From: Taudactylus pleione
Lineage: Eukaryota > Chordata > Amphibia > Anura > Myobatrachidae
NCBI GenBank assembly: GCA_031769625.1
Contig: JAUIMM010000582.1
Location: 468,501 to 532,500, forward strand
DNA: 64,000 nucleotides
Reading direction: 5' to 3'
Shown: piece by piece, positions 47,394 to 59,008 of the stretch
How positions within the stretch are numbered: position 1 is the stretch's first letter
Layout: every line of letters starts with the position of its first letter
Made by a program: the position numbers and the translations under genes
The notes under the pieces: generated by a model
What the model saw: the letters and a program-made list of their open reading frames with translations, nothing else
Told to the model about the DNA's origin: nothing
Database searches by the model: none

Positions 47394-47815
47394 TGCTTCC
47401 TGTGGCATATTACAGGGGTGGGTCTTTTGCCTGGCATATTACAGGGGTGGGTTTTGTGCCTGGCATATTACAGGGGTGGGCCTTGTGCCTGGCATATTAC
47501 AGGGGTGGGCCTTGTGCCTGGCATATTACAGGGGTGGGCCTTGTGCCTGGCATATTACAGGGGTGGGCCTTGTGCCTGGCATATTACAGGGGTGGGCCTT
47601 GTGCCTGGCATATTACAGGGTGGGTCTTGTGCCTGGCATATTACAGGGGTGGGTCTTGTGCCTGGCATATTACAGGGGTGGGTCTTGTGCCTGGCATATT
47701 ACAGGGGTGGGTCTTGTGCCTGGCATATTACAGGGGTGGGTTTTGTGCCTGGCATATTACAGGGGTGGGTCTTGTGCCTGGCATATTACAGGAGTGGGTT
47801 TTGTGCATGGTCTTT
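47394..47815. repeat. 29-bp minisatellite, GGCATATTACAGGGGTGGG unit
   Basis: About fourteen units of 29 bp (GGCATATTACAGGGGTGGGC then CTTGTGCCT) with T/C and one-base-deletion variants. ORFs in three frames are periodicity artefacts. It ends a few bases before the fold-back MITE at 47827. Confidence 0.97.
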
Positions 47816-47826
47816 AGGTCCTAGCC

Positions 47827-47992
47827 TAGTCTTCATTCTAGCACCCTGCTCCTGTCACAACCTGTGCAGTTCCTCTCTCCTGTCTGGGGTGTCGCTCTTT
47901 GCTCTGGTGCTTCTAGCACGCTCAGCTAAGACAACAAACTTCTGATATCCAGATTAGTGTGTGCTAGAAGCACCAGAGCAGAGAGTGACACC
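47827..47992. mobile_element. Fold-back MITE, TAGTSTTCATTCTAGC family, copy 3, right arm truncated
   Basis: Left arm TAGTCTTCATTCTAGCACCC through GGTGCTTCTAGCACGC. The right arm GTGTGCTAGAAGCACCAGAG stops after GAGTGACACCCC. Same orientation as the copies at 4348 and 5379. Confidence 0.75.
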
Positions 47993-48135
47993 CCCCCTCC
48001 CCTCTTGTGTCACATGGCTGTTGGGGTCTTTGGTTTTCTAACCTCCAATATTAGAAATGATCTAAAACCTAGTCCTGATTTCCTGGGACAGGAGGGGTTG
48101 CTGAGTAATGGGCCTGGCCTAGCTTCTCGTACATA

Positions 48136-48850
48136 GGGCCGTAGTCAGTTAGGTGCGAAAAGCCGTTTTCTGCGGTAAAGTATCGCGAGTGACGTAATTT
48201 CGCCATGCGAAAAGTTTCCTCCGTATTCAATTCCGGAGACTTTTCGGCGGAAACCCTCCTGCACCCTTGGGACAGTCCCCGAAAGGTAAACCGCGTCCAA
48301 AAAAGTTTAAAAATGTCATTTTAAATCACCCCAAAAAAGTACTTTCATTTTGGGGGCGAAAAAGTCCAAAGTTGGAGAACAAATTTAAAAGCTAGCAAAA
48401 TAGTCTTCAGGGGGGTCCCCAAGTATGCCCCAGGTGTTTTTAAGTTTGCAGGTGTTTTTTTACGTTCACTTTAGCAACTTTAATGCTTGCACCCATTTTC
48501 ATGTACCCCAAATTTGCTGGGGCTACTTATTTTCTGCCCAAAAAAACTGCTAAATGCTCTTCTTCACCACTTCTGTGAAGACGCTAATTAGCAGCTATTG
48601 ACAGCATTTAAATACCCCAAATACCTTCAGCAGGGCTATTCGGGGGTTATCTATAGTGATCCCCAATGTCAGAGCATCTTTTGGGGGGTGTCAGGCTGAT
48701 TTCCCCAAATCTGACAGCACTTTTTGCCAACTCCGAATTCGCCGGGTTCCGTTTTAGCCAATTTCTAATTGAATGCGGGGACGAGCGCGATACTTTTTTC
48801 GCATGGAAATTGCGATGATGCCTGCATTGCGCCAGTCATGACATTTCACC
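48136..48850. mobile_element. Large degenerate fold-back element (about 0.7 kb)
   Basis: The left part has AAAGTATCGCGAGTGACG, CATGCGAAAAG and TATTCAATTCCGG. The right part has the mirrored TTCTAATTGAATGCGGG, GCGCGATACTTTTTTCGCAT and GCGCCAGTCATGACA. Pairing is imperfect, and terminal duplication is not resolved. Non-coding. Confidence 0.5.
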
Positions 48851-50182
48851 CCTTTGTTTTTCATTCCATAACCTGCCCCAGTGAAGCTTAGTCTGAAATC
48901 CCTAACATGCAAGCGGGCACACACGTTGGGTTAATTGTTCTGACACATTATCAGTGTTTTTTGGGGGGGAGAATTCAGTTGTATTTTTGTGCCCCAGGTT
49001 TTCTGCGTGCCCGTCAGAGCTATACAGTTGACGGGCATCGAATGCATGATTTCTGCTTGCACCCTTCTTGAGGTGATGAGTAGAAATTGGCAAAAAGTTC
49101 CTGTTTTTGGCGCCCAAACTGCGCGTAAGGAGGCTGAGCACGCTCTCTTTTGGCGCGAGATGTGCAAAGGCCTGGAACAATTGATATCGACCCATCAGTA
49201 TAAGCAGACGATAGGCTGCACAAAAACAATTGAATTCCAGCATTGGAGTGTAGGAGTAAACCAGGGCAAACTCATGCATGGAGAACATACAAACTCCACA
49301 CCCATGGGTCATACCCGGTAATGGAACTTGTGACTTCAGTGCTATGAGGCAAAAATGCCGCCCTATTTGTGTATGTTAAGCAAGGTAATGTTATTTATGT
49401 TCTAGATGTTTGTTTGGTTTATGTTGCTATAATTGCGTTTTGTTTCGCAGGTCACCGGTGTTGTACGTGAGGAATTGTAACATCGGGCGGCTTTGTTGCA
49501 ATGTAACTGTTATATCCTCCTTGTAAAACATGATGTTTCTCTTACTGTGTCAGTCCTGGTTAAACATTGTTTTTTTTTAAGCAAAGTAAAATCAATTTTC
49601 CATGCGCGGTTCCTGGTACTCTAACCCCAGGAGAACCCAGACAGACCACATATTTTGAGAGCAAACCGATATTCCATTAACATGTTAACTCGCTGCCCTG
49701 TGTATTTGCCTGTACATGGGAGACTGAATCATAAAACCTATTTTTATAGATGGTCCTAAAATGTGTAATTCTACTCTCTTGCGGCAGCTTAAATAACGAG
49801 TGGAGGAAATAATGTTAAATTTGGGAACCAATGGGCATTCAATAAATAAATAAATAAATAAATAAATAATAGATTTGACGAAATCCCAAATAATTTTTGC
49901 TCCTGAGACTTCACTGGTCGTCGCTTTGAGTCCACTCATCAACACAGAGCGTTTCAGAGAAGCATATCTGTCTGGGTGTCAGTCCCTCCCTGCTGCAGAT
50001 CTAAGCCGGTGACACAGAGCACGGTGGATATATTACTTCTAGTATAGAACATAATATATAATATATAACAGTCCAAATGTTAGTAGTACTGAAATGCATG
50101 GTTTGGAAAGATGAAATTGCTGAGTATAATCAGGAGATAAACTAGTAGTTGATCACTGGAGGCTGCCATACGTCTAAGAGAG
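48851..50182. other. VAV2 intron 1, non-coding; small repeats only
   Basis: No gene recognised; overlapping ORFs of 110 and 136 codons on opposite strands near 48.9-49.3 kb have no domain. An (AAAT)n microsatellite lies at about 49841-49868. Confidence 0.45.
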
Positions 50183-50185
50183 TCT

Positions 50186-50730
50186 GGCCCACATTCAGAG
50201 GCGGTTGCAAGAAGCGATCGCTCTCTCTGAATGAGGAAGGCCGCTTCCTTTTTTTTTTTTTTTTTTTTTAGTGCGGCCTCCTGGTCGCTAGCTAAGCTGT
50301 GGGTTACCACCCACAGCTTAGCGACCGTCCAGGTTGATGGTCGCGATGGTGAACACCATCGGGGCTTGCGACGAGACCCTAAGGTTGGGTCTCGGCAACC
50401 GCAAGCCCCAGGGAGCTTCCTGCTCTAATCGAGCAGGAAGCTCCCCACTGACATCACTGATGATGTCAGTGCGGTCGCCCACAAAACGGCAGGCGTTCCT
50501 TAAGGAACGCCTCCGTTTTTGAAACCACCCCCTCGGTCTGCCTACAAAACGGGGCGAGCTGTCGATTAACATCGACAGCCGCCCCTTTTGTAGAGAGCTC
50601 CGGAGCGAGAGAGTTTCTCTCTCGCTCCGGGGCTTGCGCACGCGCAGTGCGGCCGCTGCGCGTGCACAGGGCTAACCATCGACCCGATTACGAGCGCATC
50701 GGCGCTTGCGACCGGGTCTGAATGAGACCC
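50186..50730. mobile_element. Fold-back Harbinger-like element, GGGCCTGATTCAGA family, copy G
   Basis: Ends GGCCCACATTCAGAGGC and GGGTCTGAATGAGACCC, flanked by TCT (50183-50185 and 50731-50733). Internal stems include CTGTGGGTTACCACCCACAG and CTGACATCACTGATGATGTC. A run of about 22 T occurs near 50249. Confidence 0.83.
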
Positions 50731-50740
50731 TCTGTCCCTT

Positions 50741-51184
50741 GGGCCTGATTCATTGACGTACCTTATGCTGATTTTTTTTGCAGTTGAGCGATTATCGGTG
50801 AATTGCACATGCGTTTAATTCGCACTGCACATGTGTCGAGATACATTACCATAGTTGCACGCTGCGGGCAGGGAGCGTTTGAAGAAGGCGACAGGGAGTG
50901 TTGGCTAAAAATGCAGGCGTGTCTCAGTCGAATTAGAGGTGTGTCACATCCTGCGTTTGTGATCCTATACGCTACCAGTCTGCGAACCGCAGGGCTATGC
51001 AGGAATCCAATAATCGGGGGATCTGCGACCGAACGGCATACTTATATGCAGTTGCTTGGATTTGCGACGCCGCCAGTCTCCATGTATTCCCTGGCGACTG
51101 CGTCATTTGCATATTTTCGGGGAGCAGCTGCATATAGGATCGCAGTTGAGGTGGCTATGACGTAAATTTCTGAATCCGTCCCCT
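50741..51184. mobile_element. GGGCCTGATTCATT-family element, partly diverged
   Basis: Starts GGGCCTGATTCATTGACG only ten bases after copy G and ends TTTCTGAATCCGTCCCC. The start matches the element at 33142. No clear flanking duplication. Confidence 0.5.
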
Positions 51185-52330
51185 AGTTAGTACATTATTA
51201 CCATTTCCTCTCGTAGACAAGCGCTGGTAGCTCCCTCTATTTGACATTACTGCTCCTTTTAACTGTTGTTCCTAAGGAAATGCCAGCGCTAATGATCGGG
51301 CGAGCGCTTGGCACGAAAGAACTACCACTCGGACAATAAGCAACGTGTCTTAACGGAGCACTTTACCCGGCTCGCTCAGCCTTTATCTCCTGCCAGCGCC
51401 TGCTCTTTCTGGAATTAGAAGTGGATTTCACAGACACAAAAGCCGCCTTCATGAATAGGGGCGAGTACGTGTTTGTTCCTGGCAAGAGATCTGCGCCATT
51501 CTGGGGCTCCGTGTTCAAGAAAAAAAAAATATATATAATATTGTAGTATTCCCGCTAGGCTGTTTTAGTGGGGCGCCTTTCCCTGCCCAATTTCAAAAGG
51601 GACCCTGCTAAAAATAACTTGCCGGGTGCCGGCCGAAGTGTCTCGCGTGTGGGAAAAATAGCGGAACAGCAATAGCTGCTGGTGAATAGATTCCCCCATG
51701 ATTGATGAAAAGGGGTTCCCTCTTAAAGACACGCCCCATTTCTTGTGGTCACACACCTTTTGGGGTGTGCGTGCGTGGAGGCATTGCCCCTTTCTAGGTC
51801 TGGCACCCTGCCCAGCGCCGGACCTAGAGTGAACAATAGATATATAGATAAATATTATATAATACAAATAGCCGATCTTATCTGAACGCTGCCTTTCCGA
51901 GACCTTGCAGCTCGGCGACTTTCCATTTCACAACATTGAACATTTCCACAAATTGAACATTGAACGGAGCCCCTGCTGTTCGTCACTCAGAGGTATTCAC
52001 AACGCGGCTCTGCGATATGACGGAGGAAGCTTTGTGCTACTGATGTCGGCCTGAGGAGCTGTTTAAAGTCTTTTACTGCAGTGAAAGCATGTTACTTTCT
52101 GAATGTGTCGGATTAACGGCGGGGAAAATAAAAAAAAATAAAAAAATTCCCACAATCTTTATCGGTCTAATGGACACCGTGGCAGCAGCCATTTTGTGTG
52201 CTGTCTCTGCGCCTTGGTAAGATCACTGGTTCCTAGTGAAGTCTTAGGTGAATATTGTGTCAGGTTGTTTGAAGTACAGGGGAAATGATCTTGAGGAGAT
52301 GACCTCTCATATTTTTACACTTTTTGCCTG
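51185..52330. other. VAV2 intron 1, apparently unique non-coding DNA
   Basis: No gene, transposon end or tandem repeat recognised. Only short A-rich runs near 51520 and 52130. Confidence 0.4.
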
Positions 52331-53770
52331 ATTGCGAGTTGGACGCTTCTGCTTATTCTTTTCCCGAAGGTCTCGGCCTTGTATTTACTTTCATATACTG
52401 ATGCCACATTTTGCCAAAGTAAATCACGAACCTTTGCGTCTGAAAGTGCAAGCCTATCCCTCCCACTATTCTAGTGTCCGCAGACGCAACCACCATCATC
52501 CGTATCGGCACCTGCACCAACCCCATGCTATGTGCAAGAGATCTATCAGAAACCTGCGCCCCTTCACCATGCGCGCCATTCAGATTTACACGGAGCTTTA
52601 GATACACGCCCACGACACGCCCATCACAATCAGCCGCCCAGTGTGTCCTGATACTCGCCGTCCAGAAACGACTACTTCCCATTATTCTCCGTTCGCCCAA
52701 GGTGCGAAACGCAAGTATCAACTTGCGACTTTAGACGCATCACGCAGCGCATGCGTGCAATGTTTTGCAATTCAACCACATGCGCTCTCAAATCGGGAGA
52801 GATGTTTTCACAGATGTGTCCAGCTTCGAATCACCCCCTTTTGTGAGGTTACTGATCGCCACGCCAACTAGATGACTATATGTGGGCGACATTTCTCCAG
52901 CTGAGATTGTTGTAGCTGAACAGGACCGATGGGCAGTGTGTGCAGGCAAAGCTGATACACCGCCGGTTATCCAGGGAGGAAAACCTCACTTGTGTCTACC
53001 CCACAGAAGTGCCTGCGAAAAATGGGCAGGTTTTCCCTCCTGTAATAGCGCTGTGTGTACGCTCTGCACCTCGCACTTTTATATTCCTCATACTCCCTGC
53101 GGAACTGGAGCGGGATACATTAATCGTCGCATTTTGCATGCGATCTGTCCTGCGACTCATCGCATGCATGTCTGGTGTTAATAACTCTGGTATACATGAA
53201 TAAAATCACAAAGGACGGCTCTCTCTCGGGAAGAGATGTCTTTTGCTATAGAAGGATTGGCAGGCTTATGACCCAGAAGGAAGCAGGCGGCCTTGTCCAC
53301 CACATCCAAGCCCTGAAATGTAACTCGTGTGGTGAGCGGGCGGGTCTCCAAAAACTGCATTTTCGGAGATTTGTCCGCCAAACAACGCAATAGTGCATCC
53401 CGCCCCTCATCAGAGTTCCATGTAATTCGCCACAAGTGCATCGCTCCCATCCATCCTCCTTTGAAAGTTGCCGTTATCACTATTGACGCACTTTTCCCGC
53501 GGCCCTATACCTGGTGCATCCAACTCCATCCAAAAGCAGGCGGAGGTTTGTGTACACAACTCTTCATAGCTTGCAGTTCCGCCTCCACGCCCATTACACG
53601 CTCTCAGAAAACCCGGCTTACGTGCGATCGTCAAGTTTTATATCTATTCAGCCGCAAATGGAGATTCGTACGGCTCTAAACCCCCAAATTGGCATATGCT
53701 TGGCTCGGATGCCCACACGGTGTGCACAATCGCTAGATCCGACCACAGAATGGATTTGCCTTCATCTTTG
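52331..53770. other. CpG-containing, transposon-like non-coding block
   Basis: Rich in CGCACGC and GCATGCG words, similar in style to the fold-back elements, with many medium ORFs but no protein recognised. The part around 53205-53395 (AGGACGGCTCT, TGCATTTTCGGAGATTTG) resembles the repeat pair at 37229 and 58519. Likely old, overlapping transposon copies. Confidence 0.35.
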
Positions 53771-54575
53771 AATTAGCCCCATAATGGGGTAGATTACGGA
53801 GGCTTCTAAAAAAGAAAAGTGGAAGCATTAACCATAGAAACCAATCAGAAAATAGTAGCTGGCTGGTTGCTATGAGTAACACCTCCATATCAACTCTTGT
53901 CCTACATCATGTGTATAGGTATGCACTGTGTAGACCATATTGGTTGGGCTGAGGGCATATTTCAGCAGCGTCCCCTGAACACCCCATAACATGGACCCTG
54001 CAGTGGTAGCAGACTCGGGACAGACAATAAACCGTCTGACATTGTCCAGACACCCTTAAACATGAACAGTCCTCGCTGTAGTTGTTATGGAAACCGGTCG
54101 GAATTCTGCCAGGATGAATGATGCGTTTTGTAATAAAATATAACACTTGGGGGCTTTTCTGGAGGAAAGTGTTTACTTCCGAACTGTGGCCAAGCTCAAT
54201 ACTGGCAGGTTAGGTATTATATTGTTATTGTATTCACTACACAATCAGGCGTGTATTGTACATGTGTGTGCCCGGTGCCGTTATTCATGTACACCTGTAC
54301 TTGCGTCACTGACCAGAAAACATTGTCTGAGAGTTACCAGAGTAAACGGAACAGATTAAGTGTCTCTATTGTGTATATAAACTAAAATATTGACAAGGAA
54401 GTGATTAATTGGGCAATTATAAATAGTCCCTATCCATTATACTATGTTATACAAACAAAGGTAGACTAAATACTGCTAAGTAAGTGTGTAGCCATAATAT
54501 AGTGTATACCTGTCATCCATACATAAATTATATATAGGCTTTAGTGAATTACACAGCTCTGGTGGCTGATTAACA
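53771..54575. other. VAV2 intron 1, non-coding
   Basis: Contains the dispersed phrase ACCAATCAGAAAATAGTAGC followed by GGTTGCTATGAGTAACACC at 53842-53882. The rest shows nothing recognisable. Confidence 0.35.
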
Positions 54576-54581
54576 CCAGAT

Positions 54582-55045
54582 GAAATGAAGGGATGCGGTC
54601 AGGAAACCGACGGTCGCAATGCCGACCACCGGCTTCTTGGCTGTCAAATCCCGGCAAGGTACTAATGACAGGCGTCGGAATCCCATTCCGTCATTAGACC
54701 TACGCCGGGAGCCCGACACCCGCCATACCGAACGAAGGAAAGCCGGGCGCTAGGCGCGGACAGCCCCGAGAAGGGAGTGTTAGGTTAGGGGCTCCCGGGG
54801 GTGGTCTTGGGGATAGGCAGCCCCCCGGGAGGGTTAGGCTAGGGGAAAGGGAGGTTAGGGTTAGGCTGTGGGGAAGGGGGGGTTAGGTTTAGGCACTTAG
54901 GGGGGAGGTTAAGAGTTAGGCACCCCTAAAGGAGGGTTAGGGGGTAGAATAGGGTTAGTTGTACTTACCTTTTTAGGTTCGGGACCTTCACCCCTGCCGG
55001 GCTTCCGCTTCCACTGCGGCCGGCGGTATAACATACTGATTCCGA
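54582..55045. mobile_element. Telomere-like-repeat-bearing fold-back element, copy 1 (partial)
   Basis: Starts AGATGAAATGAAGGGATGCG with TCAGGAAACCGACGGTCGCA, as in the copy at 56115. It continues into GTTAGGTTAGGGGC and TTAGGGTTAGGC words, then breaks off near TTACCTTTTTAGG. The right arm is mostly missing. Confidence 0.65.
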
Positions 55046-56110
55046 AATGAAGACTTGAAGTTAGCCAGCCACAGAGCCTATGTAATTCATACGTGACCCG
55101 AATTGAAGGGATGATATATATGGCAAGCCTACCAATAATTAACTGTATTCGTTCTGCGGGGTTTTCAGAGTCGCTTTGCGCACAAATGGAACATATGGCG
55201 GCAAAATAAATCTGATATGGCATATCATCACGGATAGAAAGGCGGGAGAGAAAGTCATTTAGGTTTACATATTATATGGAATTAGTCTTGAAATCCGATA
55301 AACTGCCGCTGACAGTGCCATGTACGATGGAAGCATATGGAATAGGACTGGGAGGTTTAACCCCGCAGGTCCCAGCGATGCGCCCCGCTGCTGTCTGTTT
55401 CTCTTCTGGCTCCCGGAGAAGGGGGTTAAATTTGGAATCTCTCATTTCCTGTTTAATATTTAATACTTTAATCAGAACTGTGAGCAAAATCCAACCGGAT
55501 TTGTAAAGTGATTCCATCCACCCTGGTTGGGGCTTAAAGCTCAGCCATGTATTATTTTAAATCTCTGTAAAGGTCATTGAAATGATAGGTGGAAATGTTG
55601 TATTTGTGAAAAGGATCGTTCTGATGTATAGAACTCCCCCAAATAGGAGAGATTACATTGTGGGGGCAGCGACCATCCGTATTCTAACTAAAGATGTGGT
55701 AAAACCGCCCTCGTGTTTTTGGTGTTTTTCTTTTTCTTTTTTTTTTTAACAAAAAGTTCTAAAAACAGCTGCAATCATGTAACTTGGACCTGATTTTGCT
55801 CCTACAGCACTAACCTCAATATTCAGTCAATTTTGACCACCTCGCAGCACCTGAAATCGCGAGGGAGGAACTTCAATACAATCCAAAACACGCAAGGTCC
55901 CGTTTTGTTTAGATCCGAGATCCCAACTTGGCGAGAGACCTGAGTTTGGGACTTTGTTGTACTCATAACTTCCAAATGATCCAAGCAAGGGCTCCGTTCG
56001 ACTCGGAACCCCAAAGTGATCCAGGCCTGGACCAAAGTTCGGGTGTTTTCAGCAAAACCGTTTATCTCTAATCCTAACACGTGTGGCCACATTCATACGT
56101 TGTTGAGTTA
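55046..56110. other. VAV2 intron 1, apparently unique non-coding DNA
   Basis: No ORF with a recognised product and no clear repeat structure. Confidence 0.4.
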
Positions 56111-56114
56111 AACA

Positions 56115-56902
56115 GATGAAATGAGAGGGATGCAGTCAGGAAGCCGACGGTCGCAATGCCGACCGCCGGCTTCTTGGCTGTCAAATCCCGGTAAGGTACT
56201 AAGGACAGCCGTCTGAATCCCAACGCCTGTCATTAGACCTACGCCGGGAGCCCGACACCCGGCATAGCGAACGAAGGTAAGCCGGGTGCCAGGCGTGGAC
56301 AGCCCCGGGAAGGGTTAGGTTAGGGGCTCCCGGGGGGGACTTGGGGTTCGACAGCCCCTCGGGAGGGATAGGCTAGGGGAAGGGGAGGTTAGGGTTAGGC
56401 ACCCCTCCGGGGGACTTAGGTTTAGGCTGTGGGGAAGGGGAATCCCGACAGCGGCTGCCCGACATGGGTGAAAATCCCGATCGTCCCCAGGTAAGTATTC
56501 ACTAACCTAACCTCCCCCCCTTAACGCTAACCCTCCTTAGGGGTACCTAACCCTAACCTTCCCCCCAGTGCCTAATCCTAACCCCCCCTTCCCTGATGCC
56601 TAAACCTAAGTCCCCCCCGGGGGTGCCTAACCCTACCTTCCCCTAGCCTAACCCTAACCTCCCGGGGGGTGCCTAACCCTAAGTCCCCCCCCGGGAGCCC
56701 TAAACCTAACCCCACCCCCCCGCGGCTGTCCACGATCGTCGCCCGGCATCACTTTGATCAGGATGCCGTGCGTCGGGCTCCCGGCGTCAGTAAAATGACA
56801 GGCGTCTAGATTTAGACGCCTGTCATTTAACCCTTGCCGGGATAAAGCAGTCGGGAAGCCGGCCGTTGGGATTAGGTCCGCCGGCCTCCTGACTGCATAC
56901 CC
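56115..56902. mobile_element. Telomere-like-repeat-bearing fold-back element, copy 2 (complete)
   Basis: The left end GGGATGCAGTCAGGAAGCCG and right end CTCCTGACTGCATACCC are inverted repeats, and inner arms GACAGGCGT, ACGCCGGGAGCCCGA and GCCGGC are mirrored too. The left half has GGTTAGGGTTAGGC-like G-rich runs, and the right half (56500-56720) has the complement, CCTAACCCTAACC. About 790 bp, no coding. Flanking duplication not resolved. Confidence 0.75.
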
Positions 56903-56904
56903 TT

Positions 56905-57336
56905 ATGAATATTGGTCCGGCCTCATGTATGTTGTCACTAGTTTCTGTACAACTGTTAGCGGCATGATGATTAAAATGGCTGCCACCAGTGTGTAGGTGA
57001 CGTGCCCACTCTTCAAGGCCTGTTGCCGTAATACAGTGTAAATGACAATCTCTGAGCTCCTGGGACAAAATCATCAAAATATAAAAGAAAAAAATCATTT
57101 TAATTCTCTTTGTTGGACAGAGTGGCTGTTTTCATCCACATTTTAAGATCTGAATTGGCTTAATGTGAGTGAGATGACCGGCATGGAAGATAGAGAGCCA
57201 ACACAAATTCTGTCTGCGACATTTTTGCAGCGCTTCAGAGAGGCAATTAGGTCAACAAGCCCCCACTGGCCACCATGGCAGGTGGATCACTTATGGGGGA
57301 GTTTCAAGCCAGCTGAAATTGGCGGGAAGTTGGTCC
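56905..57336. other. VAV2 intron 1, non-coding
   Basis: No gene or clear repeat recognised. Confidence 0.35.
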
Positions 57337-57624
57337 GGGATATATTCAATACAGCGCGCTATTAGGGCAACTAAGTAATTTCTTATCGCACCCTCCTGAG
57401 GCTGTGCGGAGAAATCCGACTAAAGTGCTTAGCGCGGCACGAAAAGCCTTGCTGCCTGCACTGTATTCGAAGAATGGCGGTTGTCGCGACTAAGCGTCCA
57501 GGTTAAGTCGCGAGAAGCGTCATTCTCTGACTTCTAATAATCGGTCTAAACAACGCGCTGAATTGAATGGCTCCGGGACCAATTTCTCTGCGCTATTCAA
57601 CGTGCGCTGAATTGAATCGCCCCC
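57337..57624. mobile_element. Fold-back MITE, GGGGGCGATTCAATTCARCG family, copy 2
   Basis: Left arm CCGGGATATATTCAATACAG (diverged) with TTTCTTATCGCACCCTCCTG. Right arm GCGCTGAATTGAATCGCCCC, followed by ATA. Same architecture as the copies at 45334 and 61142. Confidence 0.7.
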
Positions 57625-57639
57625 ATAGAATAGCACGAG

Positions 57640-58500
57640 AATAACACTGTAAGACACATTGAATCTGTAATGGCTGATGCGGCGTGTCCGTTTTCCTCCC
57701 TTCCCGTTGTGGTACATATAGGTCCGGGCCGGTAATGAGTCTGAAGGAAAGTTTATGTTCAGTGGGGCTCCATCAATACATCATTCTGCTCACATAGGGC
57801 TCATTTGTTGGGAAAGGAAGACGTGCGATGGCCCAAATTGCAGCTGGTACTCTCTGCCCTCACCGGCCGCATGAGTCACCGCCGTCTGTCGCTCTCGGGG
57901 ATGGACGCTGAATGAGGGGGATTGTGAGCAGCGACAGGGTGACAATGCTGGCACTCATTAAGCCTTGTGGTGAGAATATGGGGAAAATACAAATATTTCC
58001 TTGGCCATACATGATCTTCTATCTGTCTGTCACTGGGCTATCCGCCTACAGACGGGTTTAATCTATGTGCTCGTGCCCTCATGCAATCTTTACTAACTGC
58101 ACAACTATATTATGATTATTTTATCGTTTCCTAATACCGGGCCTTGCGGTGTGGTCAATATGAGGCGAAACCACTGAGCTCTGCTTTGGACGCTGTTGTA
58201 TGTAAAGAAATAAAATAAACTATCTACCACACGGCAGATTTTTTTTGCTTGCAGCCCAATAGGGTTGCGCACAATCCATCTCCCCCCCTTCGCGTCTATT
58301 TGGATTGACCTTTAGATGTCTTTATGGCATTTGTGTTTATTGGATAAAACCTATTGTGTACAGAAAGATTCACAATGCGCTTTAAGGTACATTGCCAATG
58401 CCTACATAAACTTGAGGCAGCCATTTTGTGAGCAGAGCCATTATGTGGCTCATGCCTCACTTGTGTCACCAGTTTGAGTGAATTCATGAGTCATGTTCTC
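57640..58500. other. VAV2 intron 1, non-coding
   Basis: Nothing recognised beyond short T runs. Confidence 0.35.
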
Positions 58501-58518
58501 ATTTAGGCCTTAATGGAT

Positions 58519-58860
58519 CAGGCATCACATTTTGGATGCGATGCACCCCGCCAATGATCGCATACATACCGGCGTTTAGTAACGATGTGTGCATGGAGAT
58601 TTAAGCAGAGGACGGCTCTCCCGATAAGAGCTGTCCTGTGCGGGGACTTGTGTGCGTATGCGAGCAGCGGGCGTCCCTGGGAGGGATCGTATTGGCTCTT
58701 TCTCGGTTAAAACTCGGATAAGAAGCCCAGAGGCTTATTTTAGGCAATGCTTTCTATAGTCCGCGTCGCTATCCAGAGCTTGGTGCATACGGTGATTGCG
58801 GTCAAACCTGAGAAAATGACATTTTTGGATATTTGATTGCATTTTTTGGCATATTGCATC
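58519..58860. repeat. Dispersed repeat, copy 2 of a pair (see 37229-37560)
   Basis: Same order of phrases as the copy at 37229: TTTTGGATGCGATGCACCCC, AATGATCGCA, AGGACGGCTCT, GAAGCCCAGAGGCTTATTTT, TGCGGTCAAACC. Same orientation. Confidence 0.65.
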
Positions 58861-59008
58861 CCACTCTTAATATTGTTTAAACCCACAAAATGGCTGTGAG
58901 TAGCGGACAAGTTGCCTACATTTTTTAAAATCATTTGAAAGGAACAAGCTGTTTTTGTGATGTGCAGTTTATATTCGTGTTTTCGTGGTAGGCTTTTTGT
59001 ATATGTAT

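Noticed and set aside
47393..47945. 143-175 codon ORFs rich in ITGVGLVPGILQGW-type repeats
   Set aside because: Artefact of the 29-bp minisatellite.
54780..56720. True telomeric repeat array
   Set aside because: TTAGGG-like words are irregular, occur in opposed orientations and sit between transposon inverted ends, so this is a mobile element and not a telomere.
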